DNA of 64,000 nt from the NCBI GenBank assembly GCA_038229295.1, contig JBBROO010000002.1, positions 62,001 through 126,000 on the forward strand, written 5' to 3'. The DNA comes from JAJPGZ01 sp038229295. GTDB taxonomy: Bacteria > Verrucomicrobiota > Verrucomicrobiia > Chthoniobacterales > UBA10450. The notes under the pieces were generated by a model. The model saw only the letters and a list, made by a program, of their open reading frames with translations. It searched no databases and had not been told where the DNA came from. This document shows, in pieces, positions 44,135 through 52,564 of this stretch (positions are counted from its first letter, which is position 1; each line of letters begins with the position of its first letter). The position numbers were made by a program, and so were the translations under genes.

Positions 44135-44746
44135 GTGAGAAAGACGGAATATCCCGCGGCTCTCCGCGATCTCATCGCGCAGCTGCGGCAAATGCCGGGC
44201 GTCGGTCCGCGTTCAGCCGAGCGCATCGCCCTCTGGATCGTGCAAAGCAAAGGCGATCAACCCGAACAAATTTCGCGTGCCCTAAGATCGACAAGAGAAA
44301 GCGTGCGGCCTTGCACGCTGTGCGGATTTTTCGCTACGGCCGAACTCTGTGAGATTTGCGCGGATGGATCGCGCGCGGTCGATCTTCTTTGCGTGGTCGA
44401 ACAGCCAACCGACATTTTGCCGCTGGAAAGGACAAGCGCGTTTCGCGGACGGTATCACTCGTTAGGTGGCCGCATCTCTCCGCTCGATCATGTCGGCCCA
44501 GAAGATTTGCGGATCAAGCAATTACTCGAGCGCGCCGAGAGAGAAAAGTTCTCGGAAATCATTTTCGCACTCGCTGCCGACGTCGAGGGCGAAGCGACCA
44601 CAAATTACCTTGTCGATCTTTTGAAAGATAAACGACTTAATCTCACGCGCATCGCTCACGGCCTTCCCGCCGGCGGCGGCTTGGAATCCGCCGACGAGCT
44701 TACGCTCTATCAAGCGCTCAGCGGTCGGACAAAGCTTTCGGGTTAA
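44135..44746 (+). CDS. recR: Recombination mediator RecR
   Basis: 203 aa from a GTG. Helix-hairpin-helix (LRQMPGVGPRSAERIALW), the four-Cys zinc finger (CTLCGFFATAELCEIC) and a Toprim domain (LCVVEQPTDILPLERT, ALAADVEGEATTNYL). Works with RecO/RecF in loading RecA. Normal length. Two 10-mers and one TCGTTAGG fall inside. Confidence 0.96.
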   Translation: MRKTEYPAALRDLIAQLRQMPGVGPRSAERIALWIVQSKGDQPEQISRALRSTRESVRPCTLCGFFATAELCEICADGSRAVDLLCVVEQPTDILPLERTSAFRGRYHSLGGRISPLDHVGPEDLRIKQLLERAEREKFSEIIFALAADVEGEATTNYLVDLLKDKRLNLTRIAHGLPAGGGLESADELTLYQALSGRTKLSG

Positions 44747-44748
44747 AT

Positions 44749-44773
44749 GTTGAACGTTGAGCGTTGAACGTTT
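44749..44773. repeat. Heptamer repeat (GTTGAAC)x3 upstream of lipA
   Basis: Units GTTGAAC, GTTGAGC, GTTGAAC plus a GTTTTCC remnant in register, 19 bases before the lipA start. The same heptamer lies in front of hemL. Confidence 0.9.
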
Positions 44774-44791
44774 TCCGCTAGTCTTCGCTTG

Positions 44792-45679
44792 ATGTCCTGC
44801 GCGAAAATCGACCCGGCCCTTCACCAGCCGAACAAGCCGTCGTGGATCAAGGTGCGACTGCCGTCGAATCCCGTTTTCTTTTCCACCAAGGCGCTCATTT
44901 CCGATTTGCGTTTGCACACCGTTTGCGAAAGCGCGCAATGCCCGAATCGTTGGGAATGCTGGAGCCAGGGCACTGCGACGATGATGATCGCGGGCGACCG
45001 TTGCACGCGCGCCTGCGGATTTTGCGCGGTGACAACGGCGAAACCTTTCGCGCTCGAAGAAGACGAGCCGCAACGCGTGGCCGAAGCGGTGCGTCGAATG
45101 AAATTGAAACATGTCGTTATCACTGCGGTGGCGCGTGACGATCTGAAAGACGGAGGCGCGAATCATTTTGCGCGCGTCATCACCGCCATCCGCGAAATGG
45201 ACCCATCAATTATTATCGAAGTCCTCGTTCCGGATTTTCACGCGCAAGATCGACATATACAAACGGTGCTCGATGCTGCGCCGGAGATTTTCAATCATAA
45301 CATGGAGACGGTGGAGCGTCTCACGCCGTTCGTTAGGTCGCGCGCGAGGTATCACACTTCGCTGCAAGTGTTGCGGCGCGCCAAAGTGCTTTCGTCGAAA
45401 GTGGTGACGAAGAGCGGTGTCATGCTCGGCCTCGGCGAAACGGAGCCGGAATTACTTCAAACGATGGATGATTTGCGCGAAGTCGGCTGCCAGGTTTTGA
45501 CGATGGGACAATATTTGCGACCGACTCCGAATCATCTCCCGGTGGTCGAATACATCACGCCGGCGCAATTCGATCTCTACGGCGAAATCGCGCGCAAAAA
45601 AGGTTTCGCGCATGTCGCATCTGGTCCGCTCGTGCGCAGTTCCTATCACGCGGCCGATTTTCACCCGGTCGTTCGCTGA
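44792..45679 (+). CDS. lipA: Lipoyl synthase
   Basis: 295 aa from the ATG at 44792. Radical SAM enzyme with both cluster motifs: the auxiliary CESAQCPNRWECW and the SAM-binding CTRACGFC; the C-terminal RSSYHA is also conserved. It inserts sulfur into octanoyl groups. Its stop shares a base with the start of the next gene (TGATG). Confidence 0.97.
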   Translation: MSCAKIDPALHQPNKPSWIKVRLPSNPVFFSTKALISDLRLHTVCESAQCPNRWECWSQGTATMMIAGDRCTRACGFCAVTTAKPFALEEDEPQRVAEAVRRMKLKHVVITAVARDDLKDGGANHFARVITAIREMDPSIIIEVLVPDFHAQDRHIQTVLDAAPEIFNHNMETVERLTPFVRSRARYHTSLQVLRRAKVLSSKVVTKSGVMLGLGETEPELLQTMDDLREVGCQVLTMGQYLRPTPNHLPVVEYITPAQFDLYGEIARKKGFAHVASGPLVRSSYHAADFHPVVR

Positions 45680-46392
45680 TGGAGCGCGGCGCGTCGGTCC
45701 CGTCGTGGACGGTGCACAAGGAAGATCGACAATCGATCGCCGCAATCATTCCCGCTTATCACGAAGAGAAACATATTTGCGATGTCGTTAGGCGCACGCG
45801 CGCTAAGATCGACAATGTGCTCGTAGTCGATGACGGTTCGAGCGATGGAACCGCCGACCGCGCGCGTGAAGGCGGCGCCGAAGTAATCGTCCACCCAGAA
45901 AATTGCGGCAAAGGCGAATCGATCAAAACCGGATTGCGCCATTGGTTAGATCGACAATTCACCTGGGTTTTCATTCTCGACGCCGACGGGCAGCATCGGC
46001 CGGAAGAGATCGACCGCTTCATCGAAGCGGCCATGTCCGATGGCGCGTCGCTTCTCATCGGTAATCGCATGAAAGACACCGCATCGATGCCGCTCGTTAG
46101 GCGCGCGGTCAATCGTTACATGAGCAACAAGATCAGTCGCGCCTGCGGCCAGAACATTCCCGACACGCAATGCGGCTTCCGCATGTTACATCGACATCTC
46201 ATCCCGGACTTGCTGGGTGGCGCCGATCGCTTCGATTACGAAACCGAGATGCTCATCATCGCGAGTCGTAAAGGTTTTCGCATCGAGTCTGTCCCCATCA
46301 CCACCGTTTACTCCGACGAAGTCAGCAGCATCCATCCGGTGCGGGACACGCTGCGGTTTTTCAAATTGATGCGGCGGTATCGGAAAGTGTAG
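45679..46392 (+). CDS. GT2 glycosyltransferase, DPM1-like
   Basis: 237 aa soluble GT2: AAIIPAYHEEKHI, VVDDGSSDGTA, GKGESIKTGL, ILDADGQHRPEEI (DxD) and TQCGFRMLH. The length and lack of membrane helices fit polyprenyl-phosphate sugar synthases. It is coupled to lipA by overlap, an odd pairing functionally. Three AAGATCGACA-type words occur in its first 100 codons. Confidence 0.9.
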   Translation: MERGASVPSWTVHKEDRQSIAAIIPAYHEEKHICDVVRRTRAKIDNVLVVDDGSSDGTADRAREGGAEVIVHPENCGKGESIKTGLRHWLDRQFTWVFILDADGQHRPEEIDRFIEAAMSDGASLLIGNRMKDTASMPLVRRAVNRYMSNKISRACGQNIPDTQCGFRMLHRHLIPDLLGGADRFDYETEMLIIASRKGFRIESVPITTVYSDEVSSIHPVRDTLRFFKLMRRYRKV

Positions 46393-46399
46393 CGACAGA

Positions 46400-46921
46400 T
46401 CAAATCAATCCGCGTTTCCGAAAATCCCCGAGGTTTCCGCCGCTGGAGCGCTCGATCATGTCGATGGTGAATTTGAGCAGGCAAACTTCCCAGGCGTCAT
46501 CGACGCCCTGAATGATGGCGCTGAGCGATTCCTGTTCGCCTTCGACTTGTGATTTGGTGCGCGCGATGACGGCGTCGATCGGGTCGCGAAACATTCTTTC
46601 GACGACGTCGGTCTTGCGAAATTGGAAGCAGTAACGGAGCACGGCGAAGTTGCGCGCCTGTTCGCGCAGTTGATCGACATAACGCTGCGCTTTGTCGCCG
46701 AAACCTTCGAGCAGCAGTCGCGTGAAATTTTCCGGCGAAAGAATCTGCGGCCGATCGGCGTGGATGCGCCCGTCGCGCACGCGCACTTCGTTAACGCGGT
46801 CCATTAATTCCGAGATGAGATAAAAACGAAAGCTGGTGCTGCCGAAGGTGGCGATGCGGTGCTCGGGCGCGAGAATCACTTGTGTGTTCTCAATCGCGTA
46901 ATCGAAGCTCTCTTTGTTCAC
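46400..46921 (-). CDS. Conserved-looking protein of unknown function
   Basis: 173 aa from a GTG at 46921 (VNKESFDYAIENTQVILAPEHRIATFG); the frame extends 13 codons upstream to a TTG, less likely. Predicted mixed alpha/beta then long helices (VDQLREQARNFAVLRYCFQFRKTDVVERMF), Glu-rich. No signal or membrane segment. I do not recognise a family. It is convergent with the GT2 gene and followed upstream by a palindromic repeat. Confidence 0.65.
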   Translation of the reverse strand: MNKESFDYAIENTQVILAPEHRIATFGSTSFRFYLISELMDRVNEVRVRDGRIHADRPQILSPENFTRLLLEGFGDKAQRYVDQLREQARNFAVLRYCFQFRKTDVVERMFRDPIDAVIARTKSQVEGEQESLSAIIQGVDDAWEVCLLKFTIDMIERSSGGNLGDFRKRGLI

Positions 46922-46961
46922 TGTCGATCTAACGATAAGACGTCGCGTTGGGCAATTCAAT

Positions 46962-47013
46962 CTGTAGGGGACGCTGTTAGCGTCCCATGGGAAGCCAGCG
47001 GCTTCCCCTACAG
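46962..47013. repeat. Cloverleaf palindrome with two inner hairpins
   Basis: Outer arms CTGTAGGGG and CCCCTACAG; inner hairpins GGGACGCT-gtt-AGCGTCCC and GGGAAGCC-agc-GGCTTCCC. Same design as 2965-3061 in half the length. It lies in the 108-bp gap between the unknown protein and rarD. Confidence 0.9.
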
Positions 47014-47029
47014 AAAATCTGTCGGAACA

Positions 47030-47980
47030 TCACGCGGGCGTTTCGCAAACGGCACTCTCCATCGGGTCGAGCGTTCTGCTGCTGCGCCAGCGCGTGACGG
47101 CGTCGTAAGTGAAAATGGCGAGCGCGACCCAGATCAAGCTGAAAGTGATAAGGTGACCGCGTGTGAACGGTTCGTGATAAAGAAAAACGCCGAGAAAGAA
47201 TGAGCCGGTCGGAGCGAGATATTGCAGGAAACCGACTGTCGTTAGGCGGAGATAACGCGCGGCGTATCCGAACCAGAACAACGGAACGGCGGTGATGACG
47301 CCGGTGCTGATAAGCAGGATCGACAACCACCAACCGGCGTGGTCGAAAACAAGGCGGCCGTGCATTTTGCAAAAAGCCAAATAGGCGAGCGCGACGGGCG
47401 CGAGCATGATCGTCTCGAGAAATAGTCCGGGAATGGCAGCGGTGGCAGATTTTTTCCGAAGCAATCCGTAAAGGCCGAACGAGCTGCAAAGGGTTACCGC
47501 GATCCACGGAAACTGCCCGTAACCAAATGTGAGGTAGAGCACACCGGAAGTGGCGAGGAGGACGGAAATAATCTGCAAGCGGTTGAGGCGTTCGCGCAAA
47601 AAGATCGCGCCGAGGAGGACGTTGACCAGTGGCGTCATGAAATAGCCAAGGCTCGTTTCGATGACGCGGCCGACGGTCACAGCGAAGATGAAAAAGAACC
47701 AATTGATGGCGATGGCGATGCCAGCGGCCAAACAAAAAGCCAGAGCGCGGCGGGAACGGAGGACCTGTTTCACTTCCGGCCAACGTTGTTGCCAGGAAAT
47801 GAGCCCGATTAAAAACAAACTCGTCCAGACAAAACGGTGCGCGAGAATCTCCGGGGCGGGGACGGCTTTGAGCAGTTTCCAGTAAACGGGAATGAGCCCC
47901 CAGGTCGAAAACGCGGCGATGCCCGCGATGAGTGCGGAAGTCTCATGCGATTCCGCAGAAGGTTTGCGCAAGATCGACAT
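47030..47980 (-). CDS. rarD: RarD-type EamA transporter
   Basis: 316 aa, ten membrane helices. Opens with AAFSTWGLIPVYWKLLKAVPAPEILAHRFVWTSLFL, the RarD signature, and has LGYFMTPLVNVLLGAIFLRERL and FLQYLAPTGSFFLGVFLYHE in the second half. Drug/metabolite transporter superfamily; substrate unknown. Confidence 0.93.
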   Translation of the reverse strand: MSILRKPSAESHETSALIAGIAAFSTWGLIPVYWKLLKAVPAPEILAHRFVWTSLFLIGLISWQQRWPEVKQVLRSRRALAFCLAAGIAIAINWFFFIFAVTVGRVIETSLGYFMTPLVNVLLGAIFLRERLNRLQIISVLLATSGVLYLTFGYGQFPWIAVTLCSSFGLYGLLRKKSATAAIPGLFLETIMLAPVALAYLAFCKMHGRLVFDHAGWWLSILLISTGVITAVPLFWFGYAARYLRLTTVGFLQYLAPTGSFFLGVFLYHEPFTRGHLITFSLIWVALAIFTYDAVTRWRSSRTLDPMESAVCETPA

Positions 47981-48074
47981 CGGGAAAGAAAAGATGAATC
48001 AGGAAAGCAGGAAAAAAATGGTGATAGCGATCAGCTTGCCTGATGGATCCCGGCCTGCGCGGAAATGTCCGCGA

Positions 48075-48677
48075 CTATTTCTTCGGCTCGAGCAGCGGAA
48101 GAAACGCGCCGTAACCTTCCTCCTGCATTCTTTCCTGTGGGATGAAATGAAACGCAGCTGAATTGACGGCGTAGCGCACGCCAGTCGGAGATGTCGGGTC
48201 GGGAAACAAGTGGCCTAGGTGCGCATTGCTACGGCGGGCGCAAACTTCCGTGCGCTGCATGTCGTGCGAGCTGTCCACTTTTTCCACGAGCAAATCTTTC
48301 GAGATCGGTTTCGTAAACGTCGGCCGTCCCGTTTTGCCATCAAATTTGTCGAGCGAGGTGAAGAGCGGCTCGCCGGTGATAACATCGACGTAAATGCCCG
48401 GACGAAATTTGTCCCAAAAATCATTGCGAAACGCCGTCTCGGTCCCGGCTTCGCGCGTGACGCGATATTGGTCCGGTTTCAATCGCTTCTTCAGCTCGGT
48501 GTCGCTCGGCACCGGCCGGTTCGGATCGAAGCCGCTGACTTTCTTCTTCAAGGTGAATCCGAAAAAGACGGCGAAAGCAGCGCCGCTGATCAGCAGGACC
48601 GCGACAATCACTCCGATATAAATGCTCAGCCGCGATTTGTCTTCGCTGGCCACGCGCTGGACGGTGGGCTCACTCAT
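48075..48677 (-). CDS. MsrB paralogue with catalytic cysteine lost
   Basis: 200 aa: one N-terminal transmembrane helix (YIGVIVAVLLISGAAFAVFFGF) and an MsrB domain. The catalytic RYCxNSA site is RYAVNSAAF here (Cys to Ala), and the substrate-binding GWPSF is GRPTF. Other MsrB blocks (GTETAF, GIYVDVITGEPLFTS, NAHLGHLFPD) remain. It adjoins an intact paralogue of the same layout, from which it is probably derived by duplication. It cannot reduce methionine sulfoxide by the known mechanism; it could bind the oxidised side chain or regulate its paralogue. Confidence 0.85.
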   Translation of the reverse strand: MSEPTVQRVASEDKSRLSIYIGVIVAVLLISGAAFAVFFGFTLKKKVSGFDPNRPVPSDTELKKRLKPDQYRVTREAGTETAFRNDFWDKFRPGIYVDVITGEPLFTSLDKFDGKTGRPTFTKPISKDLLVEKVDSSHDMQRTEVCARRSNAHLGHLFPDPTSPTGVRYAVNSAAFHFIPQERMQEEGYGAFLPLLEPKK

Positions 48678-48720
48678 TAATTTTTCGTTCTGTCAGTGAA
48701 GCAAAAAGCCGTTGCCGCCG

Positions 48721-49344
48721 TCACTTCTTTTTCTCGAAGAGCGGCAGATATTCGCCGTAGCCTTCTTTCTGCAAATCTTCCACCGGCACAAAACGAAGCG
48801 ACGCCGAGTTAATGCAATAACGCTGACGCGTCGGCGCCGGACCATCGTCAAAAACGTGGCCGAGATGCGAATTACTCTTTTGCGAGCGCACTTCCGTGCG
48901 TTGCATTCCGAGCGTGCCATCTACTTTCTCCGCGACGCGTTCTTTCGAGAGCGGCCTGGTAAAGCTGGGCCAACCGGATCCGCTGTCGAATTTATCGAGT
49001 GAGTTGAAGAGCGGTTCGCCGCTGACAACATCGACATAGATACCTGCGCGGTGATTGTCCCAGTATTCGTTTTGAAACGGCGGCTCCGTCCCGCACATCT
49101 GCGTGACGTGATATTGCTCAGGCGTGAGTTTGTCGCGCAGGTCCGCGGCGTTGCCGGTGGTTTTTGTTTCGCTGGTCGGGGAAGGTTCGGTCATAGATTT
49201 TTGGGGTTGAGATGGCTCTTCTTTTTTCTGCGCGCGGGCACGATTTAAAAATAAGGCGACAGCCGCCAGCGCGACGAAAACGAACGCGCAGAAAATCAAC
49301 ATTCCATTAGACGATCGCTGCGGGCGCGGTGGCAATTGGATCAC
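48721..49344 (-). CDS. msrB: Membrane-anchored peptide methionine-(R)-sulfoxide reductase
   Basis: 207 aa: an N-terminal membrane anchor (GMLIFCAFVFVALAAVALFL), a Pro/Ser/Thr linker and a complete MsrB domain with GTEPPF, SGSGWPSFTRPL, NSHLGHVFDDGP and the active-site RYCINSASLRF. The zinc CxxC pairs of many MsrBs are absent, as in the zinc-free subclass. Periplasm-facing repair of oxidised methionines is likely. It ends 43 bases before the degenerate paralogue. Confidence 0.93.
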   Translation of the reverse strand: MIQLPPRPQRSSNGMLIFCAFVFVALAAVALFLNRARAQKKEEPSQPQKSMTEPSPTSETKTTGNAADLRDKLTPEQYHVTQMCGTEPPFQNEYWDNHRAGIYVDVVSGEPLFNSLDKFDSGSGWPSFTRPLSKERVAEKVDGTLGMQRTEVRSQKSNSHLGHVFDDGPAPTRQRYCINSASLRFVPVEDLQKEGYGEYLPLFEKKK

Positions 49345-49361
49345 GCGAAAAATTTACGCGC

Positions 49362-49446
49362 GTACGGAAGATCGACAATCAACATTTGGGAGAACCACGA
49401 ATGGACACGAATCGACACGAATGTACGGAAGATCGACAATCAACAT
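49362..49446. repeat. 24-bp direct repeat flanking a decamer repeat block
   Basis: The sequence starting GTACGGAAGATCGACAATC is present at 49362-49385 and again at 49423-49446, 24 of 24 bases identical, each containing the AAGATCGACA word. Between them lies the decamer block 49393-49423. It looks like a local duplication associated with the neighbouring repeat-bounded gene. Confidence 0.85.
49393..49423. repeat. Left decamer repeat of the GxxExxY unit (outer copy)
   Basis: Three CACGAAT-based units with a 10-bp period. It matches the complement of 49940-49970 at 28 of 31 positions. A second left copy lies at 49529-49560, directly at the end of the GxxExxY gene. Confidence 0.9.
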
Positions 49447-49528
49447 GCCATTCGGATCAAGGATCTCTCACACATCGAATCAGAGGAGCAGTCCCGCTCC
49501 GAGACCATGGTGCTGCCCTTTTGGGGGG

Positions 49529-49560
49529 AACCACGGATGGGCACGAATCGACACGAACAT
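49529..49560. repeat. Left decamer repeat of the GxxExxY unit (inner copy)
   Basis: Units CCACGGATGG, GCACGAATCG, ACACGAACAT with a 10-bp period, ending at the stop of the GxxExxY gene. Together with 49940-49970 it makes an inverted pair around the gene. Confidence 0.85.
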
Positions 49561-49952
49561 CAGAGGACGATTCGTTCCCATTCGAGTTTTCGGTGCTTGA
49601 AGTTAAGGATAACGCCGACGCGAAGCTTCGTGATCCGCAGATAATTGATCATTAGCCCGCGCTCATGATTTGAGATTTGGTCGATAACTTTCGTGTCTAC
49701 GACGATCGCGTCGAACGCGATTAAATCCGGAACGAACACTCGAACTTTCGTTGCTTTGTAGAGCACATCGAAAATGGGCTGCTGTCGAAATGGGATTTGG
49801 CGCAGCCCAAACTCGACTGCGAGCGCGTTCTCGTACGGCTTCTCCAAAATTCCGTGGCCGATCGTATTCAACACTTCGATCGCGCACGCGACCATCTGGA
49901 AAACCTCATCCTTATATAGGAGCTTGCTTACCGGTTCTTCATTCGTGTGCAT
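49560..49952 (-). CDS. GxxExxY-family protein (PD-(D/E)XK nuclease-like)
   Basis: 130 aa. The name-giving motif is GHGILEKPYENAL near residue 33, and the nuclease-like core reads VPDLIAFDAIVVDTKVID. The fold suggests a small nuclease of unknown role; the family is common as orphan genes in environmental bacteria. The first codons (MHTNEE) are supplied by the right-hand decamer repeat and the stop abuts the left one, so the gene exactly fills the space between inverted repeats. Confidence 0.88.
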   Translation of the reverse strand: MHTNEEPVSKLLYKDEVFQMVACAIEVLNTIGHGILEKPYENALAVEFGLRQIPFRQQPIFDVLYKATKVRVFVPDLIAFDAIVVDTKVIDQISNHERGLMINYLRITKLRVGVILNFKHRKLEWERIVL

Positions 49953-49970
49953 TCGTGTCGATTCGTGGTT
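49940..49970. repeat. Right decamer repeat of the GxxExxY unit, inverted
   Basis: Units based on ATTCGTGT with a 10-bp period, the reverse complement of the left blocks. It contains the GxxExxY start codon and runs into the stop codon of the MFS gene at 49969. Confidence 0.9.
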
Positions 49971-51450
49971 AATCGTCCTGCCGTCCGGCTTCGGGCATGC
50001 GAATGTAACGACGAAACGCGATCAATCCGATGGGCGCGATCGACGCCGCCAACGCGAAGATCAGCCACATCGTTCCCGAACGTCGCGGACCGGTCGCCGG
50101 ACAAAAAATCGCGAGCAACCATCCGCTCGTGCCGACCAGAAGTTTGCCGACTAAAAACGGAATGTAAGCAAGCGCGCCGTACGAAGCCTCCTGACCTTTT
50201 GGCGCGATCGCGGCCGCATATTCGTAAACGCGCGGCGAGTAAAACGCTTCGCCGATGGAGAACACCATCAGATACAACGCTGCCATCACGTAATACGGAT
50301 GAATGTTTCCTCTGACTGCGAGGTAACTGTGCCCGAGCCATTGTCCCATCGCGCTCTCGGCCGCTGGTTGAAACCAAGCAGTCGGCAACGCCATGATGAA
50401 AACGCCGGTCGCGCAGATAGCTCCGCCGATGATGACCATTCGGTAGGCGGAAAAACGTTGCGTCAGCGCGCCGATCGTAGGCACCAGCAGGATGATGAAA
50501 ATCGCGTTGATATTGGCGAGTTTTCCGACCGGCGCGCCGAGGCCGAGTTCGCGATCGCCAAATTTTGGAAAGACGTAATCCATTTGCAGAAAAATCGCTT
50601 TCAAAAATCCGATCAAGAGAAAGAAAGCGAGCAGCCGGAAGAAAGCCGATTGACTGAACAAACGCTTGAACAGTTGCGCCGTCTCGACCGCGCTGTCGCG
50701 CACAGTGTGGGCGATGCGTATCCAAAATACCTCGCCGCGCGATTTAGCGGCGCTCGTTAGGCGTTCATGTCGATCTTCGCGCCGCAGAAAGTAAATCGTC
50801 GGGAAGAGAATGATCTCGAGAGCCAGACTGACGGTGAAGAGTTGTTGATGGGTCGTCGGCGTGAAGCCGAGGAAACTGAATTGCAGATGCAACTGCCGGA
50901 CGTAATCGAAAATCCATCCCGCGGCGACGTAGCCGACATTCATAATCATGTAGATGATGGAGAACGAAATCGAGCGCTGTTGGGTGGTCGAATAAATGCG
51001 CGTCGCCGCTAGCAACACCGGCGTGCCGAGCGCTTCGCCCACCGCCAGCGGCAAAACGCCGCAGACAAGTGCCAGCCATGGTGTCGATGTCGTCACCATC
51101 ACCGTGCGCGCGACGGTGCAGATGGCGACGCCGAGAAAAAAAGTGCGCCGAAGCCCGATCGCGTCGGTTAACGAGCCGGCCAGCAACGTGAACACCGTCA
51201 TCGCCGGCGCCCAAACCCAGCCGACTAATGCGCCCGCGGCCTGATCGCTAAATCCCAGGTCCTTCGAGAGCCAAAGGACCATCGTCTTGTTCGTGATCGA
51301 GTAGGCCGTGTAGATGAAAAACTTGATCAGGAACGTGAGCCAGAGCTCGCGTCGCGCCCCTTTGAGCACGGTGAACTTCGATAGAAATCCGCGCGGCACC
51401 GGACCGACCGTTTCCTCCGCTGCCACTGCTTCGTTGTTTGATTCGGCCAC
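49969..51450 (-). CDS. MFS transporter
   Basis: 493 aa, 12 or more helices. The N-terminal half has LGFSDQAAGALVGWVWAPAMTVFTLLAGSLTDAIGLRRTFFLGV, the MFS A-like loop, and the C-terminal half SIGEAFYSPRVYEYAAAIAPKGQEASYGALAYIPFLVGKLLVG, similar to the peptide-transporter (POT) branch. Substrate not assigned. Its TAA stop is formed at the edge of the decamer repeat, so insertion there may have set the present C terminus. Confidence 0.85.
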   Translation of the reverse strand: MAESNNEAVAAEETVGPVPRGFLSKFTVLKGARRELWLTFLIKFFIYTAYSITNKTMVLWLSKDLGFSDQAAGALVGWVWAPAMTVFTLLAGSLTDAIGLRRTFFLGVAICTVARTVMVTTSTPWLALVCGVLPLAVGEALGTPVLLAATRIYSTTQQRSISFSIIYMIMNVGYVAAGWIFDYVRQLHLQFSFLGFTPTTHQQLFTVSLALEIILFPTIYFLRREDRHERLTSAAKSRGEVFWIRIAHTVRDSAVETAQLFKRLFSQSAFFRLLAFFLLIGFLKAIFLQMDYVFPKFGDRELGLGAPVGKLANINAIFIILLVPTIGALTQRFSAYRMVIIGGAICATGVFIMALPTAWFQPAAESAMGQWLGHSYLAVRGNIHPYYVMAALYLMVFSIGEAFYSPRVYEYAAAIAPKGQEASYGALAYIPFLVGKLLVGTSGWLLAIFCPATGPRRSGTMWLIFALAASIAPIGLIAFRRYIRMPEAGRQDD

Positions 51451-51748
51451 AGATGATTCTGCGCTACAACAACGTCGCTGTCGATTTTAGGGCGACGACG
51501 CGAGCAGGGGGCGCGAATTTGAGTAAGTTATGCTGACAATCCGAGCGCAGTCGCGTTCCTTACTTGTGTTTGCGCAAGCGACGATAATTTTGCCGCTGAG
51601 GTTGGCGCGAGGACAACACTGGATGTGGGTGGCCCGTGTGCTGGGACGTACGGACGTTTAGTGATCGACCAGATCAACGAGAAGCTGAGTTTCGGAAATA
51701 AAAGTATGACCCGCTACGCGGGGTTGCTTTGGTTGCCGTGTGTACCGG
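51451..51748. other. Gene-free distal end of the integron array
   Basis: No convincing open reading frame on either strand and no dispersed 10-mer. It lies between the MFS gene start and the last attC. It may be the remains of a decayed cassette plus the MFS promoter. Confidence 0.5.
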
Positions 51749-51872
51749 ACCTAACGAGAACAAGATGAGCGACGGTGGACGAGGGCGCGCGTCGCCCGGA
51801 GTGGAAGTGTGGAAGTCATCTCAAAAGTGGCGCGCACAGCGGTCCGCCGTTGGCTGCATCGCATGGTTAGGC
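51749..51872 (-). other. attC site 10 (distal end of array)
   Basis: Outer cores ACCTAAC (51749-51755) and GTTAGGC (51866-51872), inner arms ATGAGCGACGG against CCGTTGGCTGCAT. 124 bp. It terminates the YcxB-like cassette. Confidence 0.9.
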
Positions 51873-52415
51873 GGTCGCGTTAAGGTGAGCGCGATCATGC
51901 AAATAGTGTCTTAAGACAGACCGAAGATGCGCCATATCTGAGTCTGAGCGGATATGCGCCTTCGGGATAAAAAAAGCTCCGCGCGCGGAAAAGAAAAGAA
52001 AGAAATAGCGGCGCGTCTCAACGGCTTTGTGAATAGCTTCCCAGCCCAGAGTCGTGTTGAAGGCTGCGCCACTGGATGTCACGCCCCCGGATGTGAGGGC
52101 CTGATGCTGCATGCCAAAAAGTGTGCGACTGCGGCGACTCGCTGACCAAAGCTGAAATATCTGGAGCAAGGGGACAAAGACAAAGATGAAAACATACGAC
52201 GCGCCTAGAGCCGCCCAGCCGGGAAGACCGAAGGCGCCGCGCCGAGACAGGTCCCAGTGCTGAATCAAAGCAACCGCGAAGGCGACCGTAGGCACGCCAG
52301 CGAAGAAGGCGTAACCAACCCAAGTGCTCCACATCCGCTGCTGGAGCGCGCGAGAAACGCGAAACCGCGACCAGAAGTCGAGCGGGAACGATAGATTGAA
52401 AGATGGAGATTCCAT
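51867..52415 (-). CDS. Cassette-encoded YcxB-like membrane protein
   Basis: 182 aa with two membrane helices (YAFFAGVPTVAFAVALI, GASYVFIFVFVPLLQIF) and a C-terminal YcxB-like domain: LGWEAIHKAVETRRYFFLFFSARGAFFIPKAHI, then an LRSVLRHYL helix. The family has no known activity. Complete cassette 10; its stop lies in the attC core and the start is 13 bases from the preceding attC. Confidence 0.8.
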   Translation of the reverse strand: MESPSFNLSFPLDFWSRFRVSRALQQRMWSTWVGYAFFAGVPTVAFAVALIQHWDLSRRGAFGLPGWAALGASYVFIFVFVPLLQIFQLWSASRRSRTLFGMQHQALTSGGVTSSGAAFNTTLGWEAIHKAVETRRYFFLFFSARGAFFIPKAHIRSDSDMAHLRSVLRHYLHDRAHLNATA

Positions 52416-52428
52416 GAGCGGCTTTATC

Positions 52429-52551
52429 GCCTAACGAGAACAAGATCAGCTACCGCTGGCGAGAGCGAGTGTCAACTGCAATGAAAGTGTGGAAGTCACG
52501 TTGAGCGAGGCATCGGAGCGGCCAGCGGTTAGCTGCATCGCCTGGTTAGGC
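52429..52551 (-). other. attC site 9
   Basis: Outer cores GCCTAAC (52429-52435) and GTTAGGC (52545-52551), inner arms AGATCAGCTACCGCTGG against CCAGCGGTTAGCTGCAT. 123 bp. Confidence 0.93.
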
Positions 52552-52564
52552 GGTTGGCGTCGCT

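Noticed and set aside
49362..49446. Short direct repeats that could be taken for a CRISPR array
   Set aside because: Only two copies, no regular spacer series and no cas genes in the window.
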